Part shown: positions 16,789-23,612 of the stretch, in pieces
How positions within the stretch are numbered: the stretch's first letter is position 1
Layout of the letters: each line of letters starts with the position of its first letter
NCBI RefSeq assembly: GCF_030012215.1
Contig: NZ_JASCXX010000002.1
Location: 1 to 64,000 of the forward strand
Reading direction: 5' to 3'
Source of the DNA: Anaerobaca lacustris
Lineage (GTDB): Bacteria > Planctomycetota > Phycisphaerae > Sedimentisphaerales > Anaerobacaceae
DNA: 64,000 bases
Program-made: the position numbers and the translations under genes
The notes under the pieces: model-generated
Told to the model about the DNA's origin: nothing
The model's database searches: none
What the model saw: only the letters and a program-made list of their open reading frames with translations

Positions 16789-16816
16789 AATAGGTCCCAT
16801 AGGACTGATCGGACCT
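16789..16816. repeat. GGTCCCATAGGACC-type intergenic repeat
   Basis: AATAGGTCCCATAGGAC followed by a degenerate GGACCTG lies directly upstream of the ndk start. It belongs to the same repeat family as 14527-14557. Confidence 0.5.
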
Positions 16817-16847
16817 GTTGCGACCCGGCCCGGCGTGGGTGATTGAG

Positions 16848-16891
16848 CCAAGAAAAAGAGCGTCTGCGCCCCAGGGGCAGGGCGCAGACGC
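16848..16891 (-). terminator. Rho-independent terminator after gap
   Basis: Perfect 11-bp arms (16860-16870 and 16881-16891, GCGTCTGCGCC and its complement) enclose a 10-nt loop. On the minus strand the stem is followed by CTCTTTTTCTT. It begins about 10 bp after the gap stop, so gap is probably transcribed separately from ndk and the genes below it. Confidence 0.85.
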
Positions 16892-16901
16892 ATGAACTCG
16901 A

Positions 16902-17915
16902 TTACATCTTGGCGATCTTTTCCATGATATCGACGGTGCGGGTCGAGTAGCCCCACTCGTTGTCGTACCAACTGACGACCTTGACGGTCTTGCCCTGCAC
17001 CATCGTGCAGAGCGAGTCGAAGATACTGGAATGGGGATCGCCGATGATGTCGCTGCTGACGATCGGCTCATCGCAGTAGGCGAGAATGCCCTTCATCGGA
17101 CCTTCGGCAGCGGCCTTGACCGCGGCATTGACCTCGTCCTTGGTCACTTCTTTCTTCAGGTCGGCCACCAGATCCACGCAGCTTCCGGTGATGACCGGGA
17201 CGCGGAGGGCGTAGCCGTCGAGCTTGCCGTTCAGTGCCGGGATGACCTTGCCGACGGCCTTGGCGGCGCCGGTGGTCGTCGGGATGATGTTCTGGGCGGC
17301 CGCCCGGGCGCGACGCATGTCGCTGTGGATCATGTCGCAGACGTTCTGATCGTTCGTGTAGCCGTGCACCGTGACCATCAGGCCTTTCTCGATGCCGAAG
17401 GCGTCGTTGAGGGCCTTGGCCAGCGGGGCCAGACAGTTGGTCGTGCAACTGGCGTTGGAGATGCTCTGGGTCTTCGCGGTGATGGCCTCGTCATTGACGC
17501 CCAGCACGACGGTCGCGTCGATGTCGTCCTTGGCCGGCACGGTCAGGACGACCTTCTTGGCGCCAGCCTTGACATGGTCCATATAGCCGCCCTTCGGCGA
17601 CTCTTTGGCGCGGAAAATGCCCGTGGACTCGACGACGATCGAGACGCCCATGTCCTTCCAGGGCAGTTCGGCCGGGTTGCGGACGCCGAGGACCTTGACG
17701 GTCTTGCCGTTGATGACGATGTCGTCGCCCTTGACCTCGACGGTCCCGTTCCATCGGCCCATCACGGTATCGTACTTGAACAGGTGGGCCAGGCTCTTGG
17801 TGTCGGCCAGGTCGTTGATCGCGACCAGTTCCAGCTCGCCCTTACGCTGCATGATGATGCGTGCGACCGCTCTGCCGATTCGGCCGAAACCGTTGATTGC
17901 CACCTTTGTTGCCAT
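16902..17915 (-). CDS. gap: Glyceraldehyde-3-phosphate dehydrogenase, type I
   Basis: The 337-residue enzyme has the NAD-binding [14 protein letters not shown] at the start and the catalytic cysteine in [22 protein letters not shown] and the closing [10 protein letters not shown] signature are present. It oxidises glyceraldehyde 3-phosphate to 1,3-bisphosphoglycerate, the substrate of the Pgk encoded in the same cluster. AAGGAGA lies 6 bp before the chosen ATG (MATKVAIN). A strong terminator follows the stop. Confidence 0.97.
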   Translation of the reverse strand: MATKVAINGFGRIGRAVARIIMQRKGELELVAINDLADTKSLAHLFKYDTVMGRWNGTVEVKGDDIVINGKTVKVLGVRNPAELPWKDMGVSIVVESTGIFRAKESPKGGYMDHVKAGAKKVVLTVPAKDDIDATVVLGVNDEAITAKTQSISNASCTTNCLAPLAKALNDAFGIEKGLMVTVHGYTNDQNVCDMIHSDMRRARAAAQNIIPTTTGAAKAVGKVIPALNGKLDGYALRVPVITGSCVDLVADLKKEVTKDEVNAAVKAAAEGPMKGILAYCDEPIVSSDIIGDPHSSIFDSLCTMVQGKTVKVVSWYDNEWGYSTRTVDIMEKIAKM

Positions 17916-18284
17916 CTGCGTTCTCCTTATTCTGTTCACACGTCTGTAAGAGGGGTTTCTCAGCGATTCGATGCCCCGCCCATGGGAGCTTGCATATACG
18001 GAGGGGCCACTCTATGGGAGCCGCTGCGGCCTGTCAAGACATTTTGCCCCAGGTTTTGGACGGACGCCGGCAGGGTGTCTGTGCAGATTTCCGGGCGACG
18101 GCACTTCGGGCACAGAGAGCCGCCGGTGGCCGTTTGTAGTGTGCCCGTCAGGGCATGCCTTCCACGAAATGGGGATAACGCCTTGCGGCGTCACTACAAA
18201 CGCGCGAGGATCGCGTCAGACGACGCCACCCCAAACGACTATCCCCATGCCAGGAAATCTTCACAGACCCCCGGCAGGATCGGT
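17916..18284. other. Intergenic region upstream of gap
   Basis: It should carry the gap promoter, but I cannot point to clear -35 and -10 boxes. The main structure is the 72-bp palindromic repeat at 18131-18202. No gene is visible. Confidence 0.5.
18131..18202. repeat. Structured palindromic repeat, family A copy 2
   Basis: Perfect 11-bp inverted ends, CGTTTGTAGTG (18131-18141) and CACTACAAACG (18192-18202), enclose two side hairpins: TGCCCGTCAGGGCA (18142-18155) and CGCCTTGCGGCG (18179-18190). As single-stranded nucleic acid it would fold as a closed stem with two arms. It is related to 6007-6100. Confidence 0.75.
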
Positions 18285-18698
18285 TCAGATGAGCCTGGTG
18301 CGGAGACCAGCCTTCCTGGCTGCTGAAACCTCCCGCTGGTCTGCCGAGACGAACAGCTCGGCTCCCCAGCGGAGGGCGCAGGCAATGTGCAGTGCCTCCA
18401 TTGCACGGACCGGGTTTTCTTCCAGAATGGTTGTGCAAGACGATATGACATCCGCTGTGAGATTGACGATGGCTGCATCGTGGATGTCTTCGAACAGGCT
18501 GTCCTTGGCCGTCCTGTACTGACGGGCGGAGAGGCTCCTCTCGCGCAGACGACGGTTGAGGGCCGAGACGATCTCGGGGATGCAGACGACGCTCAAGGCA
18601 AGCTCGGCGGCCGTCGCACAAAGCGCGTCAACCACGTCGCTGCCTGGCTCCTCAACGTACCGCTTTGCGAAGGCCGCCGAGTCAAAGAACGTCTTCAC
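18285..18698 (-). CDS. PIN-domain toxin, VapC-like
   Basis: The 137-residue PIN-fold RNase starts MKTFFDSAAFAKRY with the first active-site Asp. A Glu-containing IPEIVSALNRR helix follows, then MEALHIACA and ELFVSADQRE with the later acidic residues. VapC toxins cut tRNA or rRNA when released from their antitoxin. The start overlaps the end of the Phd-type antitoxin gene by 17 bases, the usual antitoxin-first order. Confidence 0.88.
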   Translation of the reverse strand: MKTFFDSAAFAKRYVEEPGSDVVDALCATAAELALSVVCIPEIVSALNRRLRERSLSARQYRTAKDSLFEDIHDAAIVNLTADVISSCTTILEENPVRAMEALHIACALRWGAELFVSADQREVSAARKAGLRTRLI

Positions 18699-18921
18699 GC
18701 CTTCGCTCCTCGCGGATGGCGGCCGACAGCCGTGCCCCCTTGGCGGTCAGACGCAGGCCCGGCCGCTTCCACGAAGGGCCGGCGGAACGGTCCGCCGCCG
18801 GCGGCGAGATCTCCGCGATGGGCTTGCCGTGACGCAGCACCAGGAACGTCTCCCCTTTCTCCACGTCCGAGAGCACCCCCGACGCCTGCCTTCGAAACTC
18901 CGTGAACGTGATCGCCTTCAC
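18682..18921 (-). CDS. Phd/YefM-type antitoxin
   Basis: The 79-residue protein reads KAITFTEFRRQASGVLSDVE, then GETFLVLRHGKPIAEISP, the classical Phd/YefM DNA-binding fold. The basic C-terminal part would wrap the PIN toxin. I chose the GTG at 18921 because GGAAGG lies 5 bp upstream. An earlier GTG at 18948 would place part of the operator-like repeat inside the gene. The antitoxin would repress its own operon through the repeat just upstream. Confidence 0.85.
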   Translation of the reverse strand: MKAITFTEFRRQASGVLSDVEKGETFLVLRHGKPIAEISPPAADRSAGPSWKRPGLRLTAKGARLSAAIREERRREDVL

Positions 18922-18939
18922 ACGGACCTTCCGATTCAA

Positions 18940-18957
18940 ACTGTACACAACTGTACA
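18940..18957. promoter_or_regulatory. Candidate operator of the Phd/PIN pair
   Basis: ACTGTACA occurs at 18940-18947 and again at 18950-18957, exactly 10 bp apart, so both face the same side of the helix. Each contains the palindrome TGTACA. The site lies about 20 bp upstream of the antitoxin start, where Phd-type autoregulators normally bind. Confidence 0.6.
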
Positions 18958-19198
18958 GAAGTGCGCAATACGAACACCGCTCGATCAAGGCCCTGCGCGC
19001 AGCGTACAGCAGCCGCAACCCTTCTATCGATTTGCTGCCAGCCCACCTCCCCGCTGATCCGGTTCTGAAGCACCCCGTCCAGCAACCAACCGCCAGTCTT
19101 CGGCCCATTCCGCATCACCCACCGGTTCACGATATTCGTCATCTATCTACCTATAAACGGTGACTGTCCCTATTAGTACCTTGGCCGATAGGTTCTAT

Positions 19199-19239
19199 GC
19201 CCTCCTTGGCTGGCCGAGCCAATCAAAGCCAGGGAGGGC
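19199..19239 (+). promoter_or_regulatory. Hairpin sequestering the transposase ribosome binding site
   Basis: The 13-nt arms at 19199-19211 and 19227-19239 pair with one mismatch. The GGAGG ribosome binding site (19233-19237) of the transposase, 8 bp before its ATG, lies inside the right arm. A long read-through transcript would hide it, limiting transposition driven by outside promoters. Confidence 0.6.
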
Positions 19240-19245
19240 ATAACG

Positions 19246-20628
19246 ATGTTGAGCCTATCGGTGCCACGAGCGGGTTTCAAGAACGACTTTTCCGTCATCA
19301 CCGATTCCTTCCTTCACACCCCGGGCCTGCCGTTCGCCTCGGTGCTGGACGCTGAGGCGCTCTTCGGGCAGGCCGACTTATTCTCGACCCAGATTGTCCT
19401 GTGGGCTTTTCTCGCCCAGACGCTGCGGGATGGCAAGGGCGTCGCCTGCTCGTCGGCGGTGGCCGATATCGCAGCGTATCTGCTGCAGACCGGTCAGCGG
19501 CCCCCGTGCGGCGACACGGGCGATTACTGCCGGGCCCGCGCGAAGCTGAGCCGAAGGGCCTTGCAGCGGTTGGCTGGCGAGGCGGCCGACCACCTGGAGC
19601 AAGAGGCTCCTGCGTCCTGGTTATGGAAGGGCCGGCACGCCAAACTCGTCGACGGCTTCACCTTCACCATGCCCGACACGGCGGACAATCAGCGGGCGTT
19701 CCCCCAGATCGGCGCCCAGCGTCCCGGCGTGGGCTTGCCCATTGCCCGAACCTGTGTTGTGCTCTCGTTGGCTACCGCCTGTGTTTGCGACCTGGCCATG
19801 GGGCCGTACGAGGGCAAAGAGACGGGCGAAACCGCCTTGCTGCGCAGGCTGCTCGATACCTTCAACGAGAACGATGTGGTCGTCTTCGATCGCTACTATT
19901 GCTCCTTCATGATGCTGGCTCTGCTGGCGCAGCAGGGCTTGCACCTCTGCGCCCGACGGCACCAATGCCGAGCCAGTGACTTTCGACGCGGACGGCGACT
20001 GGGGCCGGGCGACCATCTGGTCACGTGGACGCGACCGCCGAGGCCACGGTGGATGTCCGCCGAGTCGTACGAGCAGATGCCCGAGATCCTCACGTTGCGT
20101 GAGGTGAGATTCCAGGTGACCGTTCCCGGTCGGCGAACGGAAACCATCACCATCGTCACGACGCTGACCGACCCGAACGTCTATTCCCGGCAAGACCTGG
20201 CGGACCTCTATGGGTTTCGGTGGAATGCGGAGTTGGACATTCGTCAGATCAAGCAAACGTTGCACCTCGATCACGTCCGCTGCAAAACGCCGGCGATGGT
20301 CGCGCGCGAACTGTGGGTGACGGTGCTGGCCTACAACCTGATCCGCAAGCTGATCGCGACGTCGGCGGTGGTCCATCGAAAGCAGCCTCGGCACCTGAGC
20401 TTTACGCTGGCCTGCCAGAGTCTTCTGGCCTCCTGGATGGTCTTAGCGACGGGATCCTGTCGGGATCGGCGTGCGTTGTACAACCTGCTGCTGGCGCACC
20501 TCGCCGCCCACGGGGTGGCGAACCGCCCGGGCCGCATCGAACCGCGTGTCTTGAAGCGTCGACGGCATCGCTATCCCCTGATGCAACAACCTCGCGCTCA
20601 GCTACGTGCGAAACTCACGAAAACGTAA
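19246..20628 (+). CDS. IS4-family transposase (DDE)
   Basis: The 460-residue transposase has catalytic Asp at about 136 (KLVDGFTFTMPDT) and Asp at about 215 (VVVFDRYYCS). The IS4 hallmark Y-x2-R-x3-E-x6-K is complete in YGFRWNAELDIRQIK (Y322, R325, E329, K336). It would excise and insert the element by cut-and-paste. All key residues and the frame are intact, so it may be active. Translation appears restrained by the hairpin over its ribosome binding site. Confidence 0.95.
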   Translation: MLSLSVPRAGFKNDFSVITDSFLHTPGLPFASVLDAEALFGQADLFSTQIVLWAFLAQTLRDGKGVACSSAVADIAAYLLQTGQRPPCGDTGDYCRARAKLSRRALQRLAGEAADHLEQEAPASWLWKGRHAKLVDGFTFTMPDTADNQRAFPQIGAQRPGVGLPIARTCVVLSLATACVCDLAMGPYEGKETGETALLRRLLDTFNENDVVVFDRYYCSFMMLALLAQQGLHLCARRHQCRASDFRRGRRLGPGDHLVTWTRPPRPRWMSAESYEQMPEILTLREVRFQVTVPGRRTETITIVTTLTDPNVYSRQDLADLYGFRWNAELDIRQIKQTLHLDHVRCKTPAMVARELWVTVLAYNLIRKLIATSAVVHRKQPRHLSFTLACQSLLASWMVLATGSCRDRRALYNLLLAHLAAHGVANRPGRIEPRVLKRRRHRYPLMQQPRAQLRAKLTKT

Positions 20629-20767
20629 CTCGCTACCCATACGGTGCTTGCGGACGGCAGTGCCATTCGTGGCTGTCCCTATTATTGCCCCGCCGAGAAA
20701 TGCGGGATAGTGCCACCGGCCAGTCGGCATGTTCCCTGGCTGGGCCTATGTTGGGCGAGATCTTGCC

Positions 20768-21202
20768 CTATCGGGCTATGGGGTGTGCGTCGCCACTGAT
20801 CCGATATTTCGACAAGAATCCCTGCAATCGCTGCGGCACGCGAGGAAAGCTATAACCGCCGCGATGGGACCATGAAACCGTCGAGCCTATACCGGTGAGC
20901 TTGAGCACATCGCCGAGAAGCTCATCGTGTGGGTAGAGGTACCACGAACCGCCTTCGTGGAAAGCGACCCAGAGGTCTTTCCCCGTATACTTCTTGTAGA
21001 AGGATAAACGCCCTTTGAGTTGCACGCGCAGAAACGTGCTCCCGTCCACGTGGTGGGCGATGAAATCCGCTCCTTGCCAATCATCGCTGAGTCGCATGGT
21101 GACGAACCCGTAGTCTGCCAGGACCGCTGACAGCTTCTGGAAGTTGAAATTCTCTTTCTGTCTTGCGTTCAATTCCGTGTACTTGATTCGCTCCAGTCTC
21201 AC
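20768..21202 (-). CDS. Small PD-(D/E)XK nuclease-like protein, unknown function
   Basis: The 144-residue soluble protein starts MRLERIKYTELNARQKENFN. A central GADFIAHHVDGSTFLRVQLK gives Asp, then a Val-Gln-Leu-Lys strand, the order expected in a restriction-endonuclease-like core. This is followed by KDLWVAFHEGGSWYLYPHDE. The GTG start at 21202 has GGAGG 8-9 bp upstream. I believe similar small proteins are common in environmental genomes but have no defined role. It is near an IS and a broken DUF4258 pair, in an accessory stretch. The nuclease fold is inference by eye. Confidence 0.65.
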   Translation of the reverse strand: MRLERIKYTELNARQKENFNFQKLSAVLADYGFVTMRLSDDWQGADFIAHHVDGSTFLRVQLKGRLSFYKKYTGKDLWVAFHEGGSWYLYPHDELLGDVLKLTGIGSTVSWSHRGGYSFPRVPQRLQGFLSKYRISGDAHPIAR

Positions 21203-21266
21203 GGGGCCATTCCTCCGAGACGTGTCATCTTCCGGTACTTGCCCGTCTGGCTGGCGACCAGCAAGC

Positions 21267-21494
21267 TCATCTACTTTCCAAGGCCTGGTAGACCGTGCCG
21301 TGCTGCTGAAGCCATTCGATGTCTCCCTGTTCCGCGTGCTCTTGCACTTTGCGGAGCAGTTGCACTGTCTCGGCCTCATAGCAGGGTTCTCCTGCGTTAT
21401 CCTCCGGGATGACCGCCTCAACCTCAACTGCTACGATGAAACTCTGTGTTCGAACCAGGCGCGTACGAGGCACTCGCTTACCGGCAATTCTCAT
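21267..21494 (-). CDS. Small partner protein of a DUF4258 gene (antitoxin-like)
   Basis: The 75-residue protein begins MRIAGKRVPRTRLVRTQSF. A VAVEVEAVIPEDN strand and a helical EHAEQGDIEWLQQHG end follow. Its ATG overlaps the stop of the upstream DUF4258-type frame by ATGA, so the two were built to be co-translated. DUF4258 proteins resemble RelE-like toxins, so this could be the antitoxin. The upstream partner is frameshifted here, which would leave this gene without its usual coupling. Confidence 0.65.
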   Translation of the reverse strand: MRIAGKRVPRTRLVRTQSFIVAVEVEAVIPEDNAGEPCYEAETVQLLRKVQEHAEQGDIEWLQQHGTVYQALESR

Positions 21495-21783
21495 CGTTCA
21501 ACCCCATCGAAGAAATGAACTGTGACCAGTTTGGCCACTCCGCTGCGCTTCAAATGGAACCAGGCAGCCTTGAACGCCGTTCCGTCCGGAAGCTTCTCCT
21601 GCATCTCGACGGCGGGATTCGGCGTGTCATCGGCCCGTTCACGGATCAATTCCGCATCCTCGAAACCAAGAACGGCTTGCCATTCCAGATACCACGCTCT
21701 TCAAGTCGCTGGGCTGCGTGCTCTCCCACGACGTATCTTTCGTCCGCAACAAGTCGGCGAATCGTGTGAAATAACTCCCCCAT
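21491..21783 (-). pseudogene. DUF4258-type (RelE-like) protein, single-base frameshift
   Basis: From an ATG at 21783 with GAGGAG upstream, the first frame gives YVVGEHAAQRLEERGI, the start of DUF4258. Around 21687 the frame must shift by one base to continue as EWQAVLGFEDAELIRER and end KLVTVHFFDGVER. Restoring one base gives a 97-residue protein with the normal HAxxRLxERGI core. Without it, translation stops after about 45 codons. It may be a real inactivation of a toxin-like gene or a sequencing error. The downstream partner gene overlaps its stop. Confidence 0.8.
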
Positions 21784-21945
21784 TGGGGGGGCTCCTCATC
21801 CCTTGTTCAAGGTCCAGTCATGTCGTCGGCGTCCAGAGAGTCCAAGACTTCGCTCACATGGTGAGCATGACAGAATCCGCCTGCAAAGGCAAGAGGGCCG
21901 CCTCTTTCCGTCGCAGGCGCACACGCGCAGACCTTGCAGATCGGG

Positions 21946-23178
21946 CTACTTGGGGGCTTTGGCCTTTCGGATGGGTTTTTCCTGGAGGAAGCGGCTGATG
22001 TTTCGGATCGCCTGTCGCAGGCGCTGCTCGTTCTCGACCAGGGCGATGCGGAAATAGCCTTCGCCGTTCTCGCCGAAGGCCCCGCCGGGGCTGATGGCCA
22101 CCTCGGCGTGCTCCATCAGGTCCATCGCGAAGTCGATCGTGCCCTTGCCTCGCAGGTGCTCGTCCGGGACGCGGGTCCAGACGAACATCCCGGCACGCGG
22201 CTTCTCGACGCTCCAGCCGATTCGTTCGAGGGCCTCGCACACGACGTCACGCCGCAGGCGATAGATCTCGTTCTGCGCGACGATGGTGTCCTCGCAGTGC
22301 CGCATGGCGATGATGCCGGCGATCTGGACCGCCTGGAAGATGCCGTAGTCGTAATAGCCCTTGATCGTGGCCAGGTAGTCGATCATCTGCCGGTTGCCGG
22401 CGACGAACCCGACGCGAAAGCCGGCCATGTTGTAGGGCTTGCTCATCGTGGTGAACTCGACGCCGACGTCCTTGGCGCCCTTGGCCGAGAGAAAGCTGGG
22501 GGCCTTGTAGCCGTCGAAGACGGTCTCGCCATAGGCGAAATCGTGAATGACCGTGAACTTGAACCGCTTGGCCAGATCGACGACGGTCTCGAAGAACCCT
22601 TCATCGACGGTCATGGTGGTCGGGTTGTGCGGGTAGTTCAGGATCAGCAGCTTGGGTTTGGGGAACAGGTGCTCGGAGACCATCGCGATGGTGTCGAGGA
22701 ACTTCTGATCGTTGCCCAGCGGCACGGTGATGACGTTGCCGCCGGCCAGGACGACGCCGTAGTTGTGGATGGGAAAGGCCGGATCGGGAACGATCGCCGT
22801 GTCGCCCGGACCCAGCATCGCCAGGCACAGGTGGCTGAAACCTTCTTTGGACCCGATGCAGGCCAGGACCTCGTGCTCCCAGTCGAGGTCGACGTTCCAT
22901 TTGCGGGCATACTTCTTGGCCATCTCGATACGGAGGCCTTTGATGCCCTTGCTGGCGCTGTAGCGATGGTTGCGCGGATCACGGGCGGCCTCACAGAGCT
23001 TCTCGATGACCAGCGGGGGGGCCGGGTCCTGAGGGTTGCCCATTCCCAGATCGATGATATCGGCGCCTTGCTGTCTCTTGGCGAGCTTGAGGGCGTTCAG
23101 TCGCCCGAACAGATACGGCGGCAGCCGCGTGATTCGTGTTGCCGGTTCAATCGTGTATTCGGTGTTGTTGCTTGGCAT
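21946..23178 (-). CDS. alaC: AlaC-type PLP aminotransferase (alanine/LL-DAP aminotransferase family)
   Basis: The 410-residue fold-type I aminotransferase has RITRLPPYLFGRLNALKLAK and DIIDLGMGNPQDP at the start. The pattern YPHNPTT, the Asp and Tyr of VIHDFAYGETVFDG and the PLP-lysine segment TMSKPYNMAGFRVGF are all present. It is closest by memory to E. coli AlaC, which makes alanine from pyruvate; LL-diaminopimelate aminotransferase is a sister family and cannot be excluded. The start at MPSNNTEY gives the family length. An upstream in-frame extension has no coding character. Confidence 0.9.
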   Translation of the reverse strand: MPSNNTEYTIEPATRITRLPPYLFGRLNALKLAKRQQGADIIDLGMGNPQDPAPPLVIEKLCEAARDPRNHRYSASKGIKGLRIEMAKKYARKWNVDLDWEHEVLACIGSKEGFSHLCLAMLGPGDTAIVPDPAFPIHNYGVVLAGGNVITVPLGNDQKFLDTIAMVSEHLFPKPKLLILNYPHNPTTMTVDEGFFETVVDLAKRFKFTVIHDFAYGETVFDGYKAPSFLSAKGAKDVGVEFTTMSKPYNMAGFRVGFVAGNRQMIDYLATIKGYYDYGIFQAVQIAGIIAMRHCEDTIVAQNEIYRLRRDVVCEALERIGWSVEKPRAGMFVWTRVPDEHLRGKGTIDFAMDLMEHAEVAISPGGAFGENGEGYFRIALVENEQRLRQAIRNISRFLQEKPIRKAKAPK

Positions 23179-23612
23179 CGTGAAAACCTGCTTTTCTGTG
23201 GCGGGCCAGATATATCCCGCCCCGACGTTTATCGGGATCGGCTGGATCGACCCACGCCCTTTCCATTCCGGTGGTGGGCCCGCGACCCACGCGACAAGTC
23301 GGCATTGTAGCATCCCCTTTGCCGTTTGCAAAAACTTCCCACCGTCGCCATCCACCTGTTTTGGGCAAATTGTCTCTGCAGGCAAGCGCTTGGGTGCTGC
23401 CAAGGCCGGTTGTCGTGTGTCGTGGGAACGCCCGGCATCGTGATTTCGGCGGGGTTGTTGCGGTCGACGACAACATCGCGTCTTGTAAGGGGCAGCGGTC
23501 GAGGGTATTCTGGCCGAACAGGGACCACGCTGTTCGGCGTCTCGGCTTGTCGGATCAGTGGGATGCGCCTGTATGTGACCTGCGATCTGGAAGAGAAGGA
23601 GATGGCGTCGCG
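23179..23612. other. Divergent intergenic region
   Basis: It separates alaC (-) from the SNF2 gene (+) and must hold both promoters, though no strong boxes stand out. The SNF2 frame remains open leftward to 23271, but the text is low-complexity basic and Pro-rich and is probably not translated. Confidence 0.4.

Larger units (their letters stand above)
19164..20684 (+). mobile_element. IS4-family insertion sequence (ends approximate)
   Basis: It contains one complete transposase gene. CTGTCCCTATTA occurs at 19164-19175 and at 20673-20684 in the same orientation. I could not find convincing terminal inverted repeats or a target duplication, so the limits are only approximate. It sits between the Phd/PIN pair and a small nuclease-like gene. 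Confidence 0.65.

Noticed and set aside
18936-19142. 68-codon minus-strand frame between the Phd antitoxin and the IS
   Set aside because: The first 40 residues look somewhat protein-like, but there is no ribosome binding site and the frame runs through the operator repeat. It could be a fragment, but I cannot support it.
19164-20684. CTGTCCCTATTA at both sides of the transposase as terminal repeats
   Set aside because: The two copies are in direct, not inverted, orientation, so they are not standard IS4 ends. They were used only as approximate limits.
23271-23612. Longer N-terminus for the SNF2 protein
   Set aside because: The frame is open, but the text is basic and non-conserved in character, and the ATG at 23613 has a ribosome binding site.
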